Shown here: one piece after another, positions 18,601 through 26,943 of the stretch
Layout of the letters: the number at the start of each line of letters is the position of its first letter
Numbering within the stretch: the first letter of the stretch is position 1
Assembly: GCF_028330985.1 (NCBI RefSeq)
Contig: NZ_JAQMUE010000051.1
Coordinates: forward strand, 1 to 37,486
DNA: 37,486 nt
Direction: 5' to 3'
Source: Roseofilum reptotaenium CS-1145
GTDB taxonomy: Bacteria; Cyanobacteriota; Cyanobacteriia; Cyanobacteriales; Desertifilaceae
Notes under the pieces: generated by a model
What the model saw: only the letters and a program-made list of their open reading frames with translations
Told to the model about the DNA's origin: nothing
Databases searched by the model: none
Program-made: the position numbers and the translations under genes

Positions 18601-21288
18601 CGCTTGATCCAATGCCAACTTAAAGTTTGCCAATTCTTGCATCAAGGCTTGACGGTGTTGGGAGTCAATTTTGATTTGGGTGATATCTCGATTAATACCG
18701 ATCATTCGTTGGGGTTTTCCCTGCCCATCTTGCTCCACAATCGCCGTAGCATATACCCAGCGCATGGTACCATCAGGATGCAAAATCCGAAATTCAGTAT
18801 TAAACTGTTTTTCTCCCCTCAAGGCTGCTTGCACAGCTTCGATGGCTTTTGGGGCATCTTCTGGATGGAGGGAATTTTGCCAAAGTTCAACCGTATTCCT
18901 GCTATTCGAGGGGTCTAAACCATAGAGATTATACATTCTCCGATCCCAGGTGAGAACATTATGGGTCACATCCCATTCCCAGATCCCGATCTGAGCGGAT
19001 GAAACCGCTATCTCTAGGCGCTCCGATAAATTATGTAGGGCTAAAGTTCGCTCTTCTACACGCTCTTCCAGTTTTTGGTTCAGGTGCTGTAGTTCTAATT
19101 GGGTATTGCGGAGATCAGTAATATCTTGTACCGTTCCTTGGGAGAGAATGGGATGATTCTGGGCATCATAAAAGGTTTCACATTGTTCTTGCAAATATTT
19201 GATCCGCCCATCGGCAAACAGCAGTCGGTGCGTAATATTGTAGGGTTGGTAATTTTTTAGGTGTTGAGAGTAGGCTTGGTTGACCTTTTCTCGATCTTCT
19301 GGGTGAATCTGGTTGAGAAAGTCTTCATAGGAGGGTTCACCATTTTGGGGGGTAATCTCAAAGATGCGAAAGACTTCATCCGAGCAAGACCAGTGATTGT
19401 TGAGTAGATTGAATTGCCAATTTCCTATCTGGGATTTTTTTTGTGCTTCTTGATACTGTTGTTGGGTTTGTTGCAGTTGGGTTTCTATGTGTTTGCGATC
19501 GCTAATATCTGTAATGCTTCCCACATAACCCATTACCTCTCCATAACTATTGCGCTCTATTGTAGATTGGCTGTAAACCCAGAAGGTACTGCCATCGGGG
19601 CGTTGAAGACGGTATTCTAATGCACAAGCACACTGATTTTCGACGGCGTTGACCCAAGCCCTAAGCACCCGTTCCCGGTCGTCTGGATAGAGGAGCCGCA
19701 TCCATCCATCCCCCATGGCATCAGCTTCCGAGAGTCTTGTTAATATAGACCAGCGACGATTAACATATGTGTATTTACTCGCCTTATCTGTGCAAAAAAT
19801 ACCAATAAAAAGGCTTTCCGCGAGACTCACGTATTGTTGCTGACTTTCCTTCAGTAAGCGTTCTGCCTGTTGTCGTGCCCTCAGTTCTAGAGTGAATTTT
19901 TGGTGCGTATTGGCATGTTGGATGGCGATCGCCAGTTGGACCCCAATGTCTTCTAAAAGAGCAACCTCGTCCTCCGTCCAGTCTCGATAGTCTCTACATT
20001 GATGAGTCATTAACAATCCCCAAGGTTGATCGTCTAAAATCACGGGGATAACCAGATTAGACTTCACTTGATAGGGTTCTAATCCCTTCAGAGGGTAGGA
20101 GCTATCTCCCGCAGGTTGATCTCGAAAACAAGAGAGTGCGATCGCATGTCCCAGGGCTGATGGCCAGCGCGGATCGACAGATTCGGCAATCATATGTCCA
20201 TGACCATCACTTTGAAATTGGCATACCACCACGCGATCGCACGCGAACAACTGTCTAATTTCCCCCATAGCCCCCTCTAAAACTTCTTGCAGATCCACGG
20301 ATTGGCCCATCCGCCTGGCAATATCGGCCACAACCTTCTCGCGTTCCTGTTGCGCTTCTAAGTGGTTAACTTTACGTTCTAAAACTTCCACTAACTTGTA
20401 GATTTCTAGGGGATTCAGAGCTTGTAAGAGATTGCTTTGGGTAACCATTCCCAATAGTTCCCCTTGCACTCCGGTCACCACCACGTGCTGAGTAAAATAT
20501 TGCTCCATAATTTTCTGCACTGCCCACAGGGAGTCTTGGGGTTTAACCGCAAAAATGGGACTGCTCATTAAGCTAGAAGCCGTATAGTCTTGCAGATGGG
20601 GATAGAAGCTATGAAATTGAACCAGGTCTCGCTCAGTAATGATACCCACTGGGACATCTAGAGAACCCGTGGTAGTGTGACGAGTTTGAATCATCACGAC
20701 AGAGCTAACCTGGTGGCTGGCCATTAACTGGGAAATTTGGAATAGGGAGGCCTCAGGAGTCGTGCAAATCACATCGGCACTCATCACTTCTTGTACTTCT
20801 CGCAGACGCAACAGATCCATGGGGCGCGAGATCTGAAGTAAACTTTCATGGGTCACTAATCCCACCAAGTTCTCTTCAGCATCAAGGATGGGGAGATGGC
20901 GAATATGGTGTTGTCTGAACAAATTAATAGCAAAAAATAGGTCAGTGAAGTTGTCCTCTTTGAGGGCAATCACTAAAGGACTCATGACCTGTTCAACGCG
21001 CAGATAGGCCAGGGGTTGGTCTTGGGCTAATAAACGCACCATATCCCGTTCAGTAAGGATACCCGTGACGTTTTGATTATCCACCACCAGCACACAACTA
21101 GAGAGGGCTTCTAAATGCATGTGATCTCGTTGCGTCTGTTCAGTGCGGGTCGTTTTGCACGATAGATGAGCGCCACTCATTTTCGAGATCGCCTCTCGCA
21201 CGTTGGTATTGGCAGAGACCACCAGAGGGTTTTGAACAATGGCTGACCTCAGTTCTATGGGAGTTAGAGCAGTTCCAGAATTCAACAT
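15700..21288 (-). CDS. Giant hybrid sensor kinase: 4xCBS-GAF-4xPAS-GAF-2xPAS-HisKA-HATPase-REC
   Basis: An 1862-residue multisensor hybrid kinase without visible membrane segments. Approximate domains: four CBS motifs (15-300), a coiled linker, a GAF (335-465), PAS 485-610, 620-740, 765-890 and 905-1015, a second GAF (1025-1205), two closely related PAS domains (1215-1335, 1345-1450) that look like an internal duplication (both end in LICVC.DI.DR), HisKA with His1466 (NMSHELRTPLNA), HATPase (NNAVKF, DTGIGIAP, GTGLGLTL) and one receiver with Asp1794 (LMDIQMPEMDG). The N-terminal CBS block and linker are clearly paralogous to the kinase ending at 7794 (ALNPLEIYKL vs [10 protein letters not shown]), but this protein has one receiver and no HPt. 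Its first GAF keeps a Cys387-Phe but has a deletion over the canonical bilin-Cys segment. A phosphorelay through the HPt of the sister kinase is possible. Confidence 0.93.
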   Translation of the reverse strand: MLNSGTALTPIELRSAIVQNPLVVSANTNVREAISKMSGAHLSCKTTRTEQTQRDHMHLEALSSCVLVVDNQNVTGILTERDMVRLLAQDQPLAYLRVEQVMSPLVIALKEDNFTDLFFAINLFRQHHIRHLPILDAEENLVGLVTHESLLQISRPMDLLRLREVQEVMSADVICTTPEASLFQISQLMASHQVSSVVMIQTRHTTTGSLDVPVGIITERDLVQFHSFYPHLQDYTASSLMSSPIFAVKPQDSLWAVQKIMEQYFTQHVVVTGVQGELLGMVTQSNLLQALNPLEIYKLVEVLERKVNHLEAQQEREKVVADIARRMGQSVDLQEVLEGAMGEIRQLFACDRVVVCQFQSDGHGHMIAESVDPRWPSALGHAIALSCFRDQPAGDSSYPLKGLEPYQVKSNLVIPVILDDQPWGLLMTHQCRDYRDWTEDEVALLEDIGVQLAIAIQHANTHQKFTLELRARQQAERLLKESQQQYVSLAESLFIGIFCTDKASKYTYVNRRWSILTRLSEADAMGDGWMRLLYPDDRERVLRAWVNAVENQCACALEYRLQRPDGSTFWVYSQSTIERNSYGEVMGYVGSITDISDRKHIETQLQQTQQQYQEAQKKSQIGNWQFNLLNNHWSCSDEVFRIFEITPQNGEPSYEDFLNQIHPEDREKVNQAYSQHLKNYQPYNITHRLLFADGRIKYLQEQCETFYDAQNHPILSQGTVQDITDLRNTQLELQHLNQKLEERVEERTLALHNLSERLEIAVSSAQIGIWEWDVTHNVLTWDRRMYNLYGLDPSNSRNTVELWQNSLHPEDAPKAIEAVQAALRGEKQFNTEFRILHPDGTMRWVYATAIVEQDGQGKPQRMIGINRDITQIKIDSQHRQALMQELANFKLALDQAAIVAITDAKGVINYVNDRFCEISGYTQAEILGQTHCLIKSGFHPPEFFQNLWQTIAKGEVWRAEVCNRAKNGRLYWVDTTIIPFLDARGKPFQYLAIRVDISDRKQVEMALSRSNQLLNAISTAQAQFITAGNRLTIFEGLLSNLLELTKSEYGFIGEVRCQDQNSSILPSTSLREQQDKRPECNEILLKIRGVPYLKTYSMSNGVWDQATPELEHINTLFGAVVMTGKPVMTNSPNTDPQHCGIPDGPPPVKTFLGLPFYSGSTLVGMVGMANRTQGYDRQIVEELEPFLSTCSNLIQGYRLQRKREETEQENARQLASIEAAVDGIALLKGDYYEYLNRSHVQMFGYDGPEELIGKSWRILYSEQELKRFEGEIFPVLLEQGSWRGEAIATRKDRSTFNEYLSLTLTDDGTLICVCQDITDRKQAQAQLEPQMAAIEAAIDGIAILKDDRYIFINQAHLSLFNFTDPQELLGQTWRKLYAPEQIQFFEEQVFPVLDVKHQWRGTTVALRQGEPFAQELSLTLTDNGYLICVCRDISDRQAAEQQLRQTNQELARATQLKDEFLANMSHELRTPLNAILGMTEGLQEQIFGEINERQLKAIQTIERSGSHLLELINDILDVAKIESGQMELEYGRVPVAPLCASSLAFVKQQALKKGIFLETQIAKNLPDLWVDERRIRQVLINLLNNAVKFTPDGGKITLKVVSRHSLSQEEPLCFPEIRNVNVFYAEGESDRQDPGFTIHHYLRIGISDTGIGIAPENLEKLFKPFVQIDSALNRKYTGTGLGLTLVKQIVELHGGKVVVRSKVDCGTCVSIDLPCLELPSTEVKPFTEEESVQDALASTTARSPLILLVDDNDANITTLSSYLNVKGYQLCIGRNGLEGVALAASEKPDIILMDIQMPEMDGLEAIQKIRQDLQLVDIPIIALTALAMEGDRDRTLEAGANEYLSKPVKLKQLVTLIEQLFV

Positions 21289-21351
21289 TCACGGTTTGGG
21301 GGTTTTATCTATATTATGGAATATCTTACTGATTAGCGATTACCCCTTACC

Positions 21352-22410
21352 ATGGATCAATCTGTTACTGACCTATTAGCCCTTTTGGGTGAGCAACCCC
21401 AACTGGATTTTAATTTACCCGATCCTGAAGATGAAGAGATTCCAGATCAGGAGTTTCAGCAACAACTCGATACAGCGTGGTTGGTGTGCGATCGCTTTGA
21501 TTTGCAAACGGATATTTGGCGAGGGCGTATTTTACGGGCAATCCGCGATCGGGAGAAAAAGGGCGGTGATGGCCGGGGAACGGGATTTATCAATTGGTTA
21601 AAATCGAAAGAAATTACGAAAAGCCAAGCCTATGCTTTGATTCAATTGGCCAATAGTGCTGATACCTTGGTCGAGGAGGGGCAATTAGACCCGGAAGCGG
21701 TTAATAATTTTAGTAAACGGGCGTTTGTAGAAACGGCCAAAGCACCGGTAGAAGTGCAACAATTGGTTACGGATGCGGCTAGTCGTGGCGATCGCATTAC
21801 TCGACGAGAAGTGAAACAATTGGCTGATGAGTGGATGGCCATGTCTTCAGATTTATTACCCAATGAAGTGAAGGAAAAAGCCGCTTCGGGAACGATGGCC
21901 TCAAAACATTTGGCCCCCTTAGTCAAAGAATTAGGGAAACTGCCCGATACTCACCTGCAAAGCATTCAAGAAGAGGTCGCCGCGAACCCAGATGTAGAAA
22001 CCGTTAAACAAATGACATCAGAGGCGCGAAGTCTGGCAAAATACTTAGATGCAGCCGCCCAAGTGCAAGTCCTGAGTCAATCCTCAGTAGATTTAGAGAT
22101 GGCTCTGGATGAAAGTTTGCGGTTAGGCTGTTTAAGTACGGCTTCAGAATTGCTCAAACAGGCCACCCAACTCGAGCAAACCGTAGCCAAGTTATATTTA
22201 ACCTGGAAACGCTTAGGAAATTTAGCCGATCGCCTCTACGTAGACACGGGAGCAAGTACCCCCCATCTGCGATCGATGCTCAATCAACTCGGTCCTCTCA
22301 CCAGTGAAATTCTGGAAGTTCCTCTGCAAGATCGGCTTCCAGACTCCCAGGAGAGTCAGTCGGGTATCCGCCTACAATGGCTCATGGGGGAATTAGGGAA
22401 CAGGGAATAG
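21352..22410 (+). CDS. Unrecognised protein, probably conserved in cyanobacteria
   Basis: A 352-residue soluble, acidic, mostly helical protein that I cannot assign to a named family. Visible features: an acidic N-terminal segment (PDPEDEEIPDQEF, ~24-36); a region around residues 60-105 (RGRILRAIRDREKKGG...FINWLKSKEITKSQAYALIQLANSA) that could form a helix-turn-helix-like fold, somewhat reminiscent of DUF3102 or plasmid-partition-type proteins; and a long Ala/Leu/Glu-rich helical C-terminal half. No membrane segment or catalytic motif is seen. It is divergent from the large kinase gene (63 bases between starts) and precedes the alkane locus. The last codons (GELGNRE) are encoded by a repeat hairpin that overlaps the stop codon. 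Coding is well supported by length and codon use; function unknown. Confidence 0.8.
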   Translation: MDQSVTDLLALLGEQPQLDFNLPDPEDEEIPDQEFQQQLDTAWLVCDRFDLQTDIWRGRILRAIRDREKKGGDGRGTGFINWLKSKEITKSQAYALIQLANSADTLVEEGQLDPEAVNNFSKRAFVETAKAPVEVQQLVTDAASRGDRITRREVKQLADEWMAMSSDLLPNEVKEKAASGTMASKHLAPLVKELGKLPDTHLQSIQEEVAANPDVETVKQMTSEARSLAKYLDAAAQVQVLSQSSVDLEMALDESLRLGCLSTASELLKQATQLEQTVAKLYLTWKRLGNLADRLYVDTGASTPHLRSMLNQLGPLTSEILEVPLQDRLPDSQESQSGIRLQWLMGELGNRE

Positions 22411-22438
22411 GGAATTTTCCTGTTCCCCAATTCCCCAT
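22384..22438. repeat. Hairpin-forming G-run/C-run repeat overlapping a stop codon
   Basis: Left arm 22384-22404 (GGGGAATTAGGGAACAGG core) and right arm 22419-22438 (CCTGTTCCCCAATTCCCC core) pair almost perfectly around a 14-base loop. It spans the TAG stop (22408-22410) of the preceding gene and encodes that protein's last residues. GGGAATAGGGAA-type sequences are a common interspersed cyanobacterial repeat; here it may also act as a transcript 3'-end hairpin. Confidence 0.75.
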
Positions 22439-22733
22439 CTCCATGTTTGCTTATCTGCCATCAGACCAGAATGAATAGATGATCGCTTTACGCTATCATC
22501 AGATAAATCAATAGATATAGCCATCATTCAGGCAAATTATTCCAGACAAAGGAGATCGAGACTCAGATTAAGATAGACCCTCAATCCTTCTGGCTCCAGA
22601 AGGGGATGAAAACGGCCAAGGGTTAAGTTACACTTAAACCTACCAATCGTCAGTCCTCCCAATAGGCACAAATACATTTGCCATCTTTAAGGATTAACAT
22701 CATCAATATTAGGAATTAGGAGATTAATCACCT
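22411..22733 (+). promoter_or_regulatory. 323-base upstream region of the aldehyde deformylating oxygenase gene
   Basis: No ORF. It begins with the right arm of the hairpin repeat, then contains a short stem-loop CCTTCTGG/CCAGAAGG (22586-22603) and an inverted repeat TTAAGT-TAC-ACTTAA (22623-22637) that could be an operator or promoter element. An AGGAG ribosome-binding site at 22718-22722 lies 11 bases before the ATG at 22734. The ado promoter should be in this stretch; I cannot place the transcription start. Confidence 0.5.
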
Positions 22734-23429
22734 ATGCAGCAGCTTGCAGTTAGCACTGAACTCAACTATGAAAGCGAAACTTACAAAGATGCCTATAGCC
22801 GGATCAATGCGATCGTCATTGAAGGGGAACAGGAAGCCTATGACAATTACATTAACTTGGCTAGTCTGCTGCCCGATGACAAAGAAGAATTGACGAAGCT
22901 GGCGAAGATGGAAAAGCGCCACATGAAGGGATTCCAGGCTTGCGGTAACAATTTGAAAGTAACTCCCGATATGGAGTTTGCCAAAGAATACTTTAATCAA
23001 CTGCACCAAAACTTCCAGGATGCCCTAGCAGAAGACAAGGTGGTTACTTGTCTGCTGATTCAATCCTTGATTATTGAGTGCTTTGCGATCGCCGCCTACA
23101 ATATCTATATTCCCGTAGCTGACCCCTTCGCTCGCAAAATCACCGAAGGAGTGGTCAAAGATGAATATCTCCATCTCAACTTTGGTGAAGAATGGCTCAA
23201 AGCCCACTTTGAAGACTCTAAAGCAGAACTGCAAGCAGCCAACCGCCAAAATCTACCCATCGTCTGGAAAATGCTCAATCAAGTGGAAAAGGATGCTAAA
23301 ATCCTGGCGATGGAAAAAGAGTCCTTAATTGAAGACTTCATGATTGCCTATGGTGAAGCCCTCGCTAACATTGGCTTTACCACGGGAGAAATCATGCGGA
23401 TGTCTGCTTATGGGTTAGTATCTGTCTAA
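22734..23429 (+). CDS. ado: Aldehyde deformylating oxygenase (alkane synthase)
   Basis: A 231-residue non-haem di-iron oxygenase, the same length as the Synechococcus elongatus enzyme and alignable to it end to end. It converts C16/C18 fatty aldehydes to C15/C17 alkanes plus formate, using O2 and ferredoxin-type electrons. All six expected iron ligands are present: Glu32 (VIEGEQEA), Glu60 and His63 (MEKRH), Glu115 (IIECFAIA), Glu144 and His147 (DEYLH). The residue after His147-containing EYLH is Leu where S. elongatus has Arg. The C-terminus [14 protein letters not shown] is diagnostic. It is separated from aar by a strong terminator, so the two genes are probably transcribed from different promoters. 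Confidence 0.97.
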   Translation: MQQLAVSTELNYESETYKDAYSRINAIVIEGEQEAYDNYINLASLLPDDKEELTKLAKMEKRHMKGFQACGNNLKVTPDMEFAKEYFNQLHQNFQDALAEDKVVTCLLIQSLIIECFAIAAYNIYIPVADPFARKITEGVVKDEYLHLNFGEEWLKAHFEDSKAELQAANRQNLPIVWKMLNQVEKDAKILAMEKESLIEDFMIAYGEALANIGFTTGEIMRMSAYGLVSV

Positions 23430-23495
23430 TCTCGCCTCAGAAGCCTTGAGTTGACGACCCATTTCTTTCTTAGATTTGAGGAAACTTACCGGTCA

Positions 23496-23521
23496 GACCG
23501 ATCCATCTGATCGGTCTTTTT
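23496..23521 (+). terminator. Rho-independent terminator of ado
   Basis: GACCGATC (23496-23503), a 5-base loop and GATCGGTC (23509-23516) form a perfect 8-bp stem followed by five T residues (23517-23521), 66 bases after the ado stop. A textbook intrinsic terminator. Confidence 0.88.
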
Positions 23522-23591
23522 ATTCTAAAATGGTCTATTTCGTCCCATTGTCCTTTACTCTATTAGCAGACGGCTTAAATTTAGTACATCC

Positions 23592-24632
23592 ATGTTTGGT
23601 CTGATCGGTCACCTTACTAGCTTAGAACATGCCCAATCCGTTGCCAGGGATTTGGGATATCCAGAATATGCAGATCAGGGATTGGATTTCTGGTGTTCTG
23701 CCCCTCCACAGACAGTGGATGATATTACAGTCACCAGCGCTACCGGAAAAGTCATAACCGGTAAGTATATCGAATCCTGTTTTCTCCCAGAAATGTTGGC
23801 CAATCGTCGGATTAAAGCGGCCACTCGCAAAATCCTGAACGCTATGGCCCATGCTCAGAAACAGAAAGATGAAGATGAAATTCATATTACGGCCTTGGGG
23901 GGATTTTCCTCGATTATTTTTGAAGAATTTAATCTTCATGACAACCCACGGGTTCGTAATGTGGAATTAGACTTTCAAAAGTTTACAACGGGCAATACCC
24001 ATACCGCTTATATTATTTGTCAACAAGTGGAACAGGTGACGGCTCAGTTGGGAATCGATCTATCCCAAGCGACGATCGCCGTTTGCGGTGCAACAGGAGA
24101 TATTGGCAGTGCTGTCTGTCGATGGCTGAATCAGAAGACCGATGTGGCCGATTTACTCTTGGTAGCACGCAAAGAGGATCGCCTGAGAGCGCTACAATCA
24201 GAACTGGGACGAGGTAAAATTCTGAGCTTAGAAGAGGCTCTCCCCCTAGCAGATGTGGTGGTTTGGGTCGCCAGTATGCCCAAGGGTGTAGAAATTGATG
24301 CGTCTACACTGAAACATCCCTGTTTGATGATTGATGGGGGATATCCGAAAAATTTGGGGACTAAACTGCAAGATACGGATATTTACGTGGTCAATGGCGG
24401 GATTGTAGAACAGTCCCTAGATATTGAATGGAAAATTATGGATATAGTGCAGATGGATGTGCCCGAGCGACAGTTGTTTGCTTGCTTTGCTGAAGCCATG
24501 ATTCTAGACTTCGAGCAGTGGTATGAGAGTTTTTCTTGGGGTCGTAATCAGATTACGGTGGAAAAAATGGAGAAAATTGGCACAGCTTCAGTCAAACATG
24601 GATTTCGTCCCCTGCTATTACCCCAGGCTTAA
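23592..24632 (+). CDS. aar: Long-chain fatty acyl-ACP reductase
   Basis: A 346-residue NADPH-dependent acyl-ACP reductase that reduces fatty acyl-ACP (or acyl-CoA) to the aldehyde used by ADO. Features: the conserved start [18 protein letters not shown], a Rossmann motif GATGDIGS at 167-174, DGGYPKN near 248-254, NGGIVE (268-273), and the active-site Cys298 in [11 protein letters not shown], equivalent to the thioester-forming cysteine described in the S. elongatus enzyme. The C-terminal tail ([11 protein letters not shown]) is also typical. Length is a few residues longer than the S. elongatus protein. The gene follows ado on the same strand, and accA begins 38 bases downstream, a classic order in cyanobacteria. 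Confidence 0.96.
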   Translation: MFGLIGHLTSLEHAQSVARDLGYPEYADQGLDFWCSAPPQTVDDITVTSATGKVITGKYIESCFLPEMLANRRIKAATRKILNAMAHAQKQKDEDEIHITALGGFSSIIFEEFNLHDNPRVRNVELDFQKFTTGNTHTAYIICQQVEQVTAQLGIDLSQATIAVCGATGDIGSAVCRWLNQKTDVADLLLVARKEDRLRALQSELGRGKILSLEEALPLADVVVWVASMPKGVEIDASTLKHPCLMIDGGYPKNLGTKLQDTDIYVVNGGIVEQSLDIEWKIMDIVQMDVPERQLFACFAEAMILDFEQWYESFSWGRNQITVEKMEKIGTASVKHGFRPLLLPQA

Positions 24633-24670
24633 GGCTCAGAGCTGAGTACAGATGACCCGAATCCGATAAA

Positions 24671-25696
24671 ATGAGAGACGGGCCCAAGAGAAAATGTGAT
24701 TCCCCTTTAGTGAATGTGAATACTCCTGAACGTAAACCCCTACTCCTGGATTTTGAAAAACCACTGTTTGAACTAGAGAACCGAATTGAACACATTCGGC
24801 AATTGGCAAAAGAGAACAGTGTCGATGTCTCCGATCAAATTCATCAGTTGGAGCAGCGCTCCGTTCAACTGCGAGAGGAGATTTTTACCAATTTGGCTCC
24901 CACGCAACGGTTGCAGTTGGCTCGCCATCCTCGCCGTCCCTCGACGTTGGATTATATCCAGTCGATTAGTCAGGAATGGATTGAGTTACATGGAGATCGC
25001 TGTGGAGGAGACGATCCAGCCTTGGTTGGGGGGATTGGTCGTATTGATGGGCGATCGGTTGTCATGCTCGGCCATCAAAAAGGCCGGGATACTAAGGATA
25101 ATGTGGCCCGTAACTTTGGTATGGCTTCACCTGGGGGCTATCGCAAAGCCATACGATTAATGAATCATGCCAACCGGTTTAAAATGCCCATTCTCACGTT
25201 TATTGATACTCCTGGAGCTTGGGCGGGACTGCAAGCAGAAGAATTAGGACAAGGGGAGGCGATCGCCTATAATTTGCGGGAAATGTTTCGTCTGGATGTC
25301 CCCATCATTTGTACCGTCATTGGCGAAGGCGGATCGGGAGGAGCATTGGGGATTGGTGTGGGAGATCGCCTATTGATGTTTGAACATGCCGTCTATACCG
25401 TCGCTACTCCAGAAGCCTGTGCTGCCATTCTCTGGAAAGATGCCAAAAAATCTCCCCAAGCAGCAGAAGCGCTAAAAATTACCGCCGAAGACTTAAAAGA
25501 ATTGGGGATTTTAGATGATTTATTGCCGGAACCTCTCGGTGGCGCTCATAGCGACCCCCTAAAAGCTTCTAATATTCTGAAAACATCTATTCTCCGCCAT
25601 CTTTCTGAACTCGATGCCCTATCTCCCCAACAACGCCGAGACCGGCGCTATCAGAAGTTTAGGCACATTGGAGTCTTTTTAGAAGCGTCAGCCTAG
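24671..25696 (+). CDS. accA: Acetyl-CoA carboxylase carboxyltransferase subunit alpha
   Basis: A 341-residue alpha subunit of the acetyl-CoA carboxylase carboxyltransferase, which with AccD moves the carboxyl group from biotin to acetyl-CoA to make malonyl-CoA. Diagnostic segments are [63 protein letters not shown], the oxyanion-loop [16 protein letters not shown], and [13 protein letters not shown]. The annotated ATG at 24671 adds about 15 residues ([13 protein letters not shown]) not seen in relatives; GTG at 24710 or 24716 gives a more usual N-terminus beginning just before TPERKP. The immediate upstream gene is aar, so malonyl-CoA production and use of acyl-ACP are encoded side by side. 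Confidence 0.96.
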   Translation: MRDGPKRKCDSPLVNVNTPERKPLLLDFEKPLFELENRIEHIRQLAKENSVDVSDQIHQLEQRSVQLREEIFTNLAPTQRLQLARHPRRPSTLDYIQSISQEWIELHGDRCGGDDPALVGGIGRIDGRSVVMLGHQKGRDTKDNVARNFGMASPGGYRKAIRLMNHANRFKMPILTFIDTPGAWAGLQAEELGQGEAIAYNLREMFRLDVPIICTVIGEGGSGGALGIGVGDRLLMFEHAVYTVATPEACAAILWKDAKKSPQAAEALKITAEDLKELGILDDLLPEPLGGAHSDPLKASNILKTSILRHLSELDALSPQQRRDRRYQKFRHIGVFLEASA

Positions 25697-26117
25697 ACCC
25701 TTTCCCTTGTGTTAACCGGGGCAATCGGAGTTATAATGGCTCCCAGTAACAATTGTTTACATTTTCCTCATTACCGATTTGAGTTTTGCTGATCCAAGAA
25801 GTTTAGATTACAACGGCTTGACCTCCCTGGCATGGGCTGTCCAAGCTTCTTCAGCTTTATTCCAATTGATCCAACGTGTAGCCTTAGTCTCTAGCTACAC
25901 AACCTCTCTGCTGATGCCAATCCTAGATCCTTCCGATCGCTCCAAAACGATCTCAAACCCCATTACTTCCCCCATCAGCAGCCATCGAGGAATGGAACAA
26001 TACCTCAAAGTCAGTAGCTCGGCTTAAGTAGCTCTGGCCCAGATCCTAGTGCAGACCAAGTTCCTCTTTGTCTGTCTTTGCTCACCCACCTAAACTGAAA
26101 AGAGAGTTTTCAATCTT
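25697..26117. other. 421-base spacer between accA and folE
   Basis: No convincing gene. A TTG-started frame (25779-26027, 82 codons) is open but has no recognisable family or ribosome site. From memory, the S. elongatus locus has a short-chain dehydrogenase gene between accA and folE; nothing resembling an SDR (no TGxxxGIG or YxxxK) is left here. The folE promoter and 5' leader probably lie in the last 100 bases. Confidence 0.45.
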
Positions 26118-26834
26118 ATGACTATTGCTTCCTCTAATGGTTCTCCCTCCTTGAGTTATTCTTCGGATAAGGATGCTAAGGAACATCAACCGTTATCGAG
26201 TCGGCCCGATCGCTCTACCACCCATGGTGCGGAGTCAAAAATTTCCCATCCGAGTTCTGATGTCAGTAATGAAGCCTTAATGAATTCCGTGCAGACGATG
26301 TTAGCAGAACTCGGTGAAGATCCAGAGCGGGAAGGACTCCTGAAAACCCCCAAACGAGTTGCTGAGGCTATGCGCTTCCTCACCAATGGCTATCATCAAT
26401 CCTTAGAAGATCTGGTCAATGGAGCCATTTTTGATGAAGGCCATGATGAAATGGTTCTAGTGCGTGATATTAATCTCTTTAGTTTGTGCGAACACCACAT
26501 GCTGCCGTTTATGGGTAAGGCCCATGTGGCCTATATTCCCAATCAAAAAGTGGTCGGTTTAAGTAAGTTAGCGCGGATTGTGGAAATGTATTCCCGTCGC
26601 TTACAAGTGCAAGAGCGGCTGACTCGCCAAGTGGCTGAAGCGATCCAAGAAATTCTTGACCCTCAAGGAGTGGCAGTGGTGGTTGAAGCCAACCATATGT
26701 GTATGGTGATGCGCGGTGTGCAAAAGCCTGGATCTTGGACAGTGACTAGCTCGATGGTGGGTGTGTTTAAGGAAGATCAAAAAGTGCGTGAAGAATTCTT
26801 AAACTTGATTCGTCATCAACCCAGCTTTTTCTAA
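26118..26834 (+). CDS. folE: GTP cyclohydrolase I
   Basis: A 238-residue FolE that converts GTP to 7,8-dihydroneopterin triphosphate, the first step of folate and pterin synthesis (cyanobacteria also make pterin glycosides). The zinc ligands Cys124, His127 ([10 protein letters not shown]) and Cys195 ([10 protein letters not shown]) have the same spacing as in the E. coli enzyme. Other hallmarks are [35 protein letters not shown] and [14 protein letters not shown]. The first ~50 residues are a low-complexity Ser-rich extension preceding the catalytic domain, which begins around [12 protein letters not shown]; a later start is therefore possible. It is the last plus-strand gene before a hairpin terminator. 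Confidence 0.96.
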   Translation: MTIASSNGSPSLSYSSDKDAKEHQPLSSRPDRSTTHGAESKISHPSSDVSNEALMNSVQTMLAELGEDPEREGLLKTPKRVAEAMRFLTNGYHQSLEDLVNGAIFDEGHDEMVLVRDINLFSLCEHHMLPFMGKAHVAYIPNQKVVGLSKLARIVEMYSRRLQVQERLTRQVAEAIQEILDPQGVAVVVEANHMCMVMRGVQKPGSWTVTSSMVGVFKEDQKVREEFLNLIRHQPSFF

Positions 26835-26860
26835 AGGCAATTTTTTCTAACCTTCTGTTC

Positions 26861-26885
26861 AACAAGGGGCTGGGGGCCCCTTGTT
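26861..26885 (+). terminator. Hairpin terminator after folE
   Basis: AACAAGGGGC (26861-26870) and GCCCCTTGTT (26876-26885) form a perfect 10-bp stem with a 5-base loop, 26 bases after the folE stop. The T-run behind it is poor, so termination may be inefficient, but it sits where the converging 186-residue gene also ends. Confidence 0.65.
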
Positions 26886-26943
26886 CTCCAAGGTAGCAAA
26901 GTTTAATCAAGGAAATCAGGTCAATATTTAGGCAAGAGGGCAA

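Noticed and set aside
18283-18918. 211-codon plus-strand open frame inside the second giant kinase
   Set aside because: It lies wholly antisense to well-defined PAS domains and has no family resemblance or ribosome site.
25779-26027. 82-codon frame between accA and folE, tested as an SDR remnant or small gene
   Set aside because: Starts with TTG, has no ribosome site, no Rossmann or YxxxK motif and no family I know.
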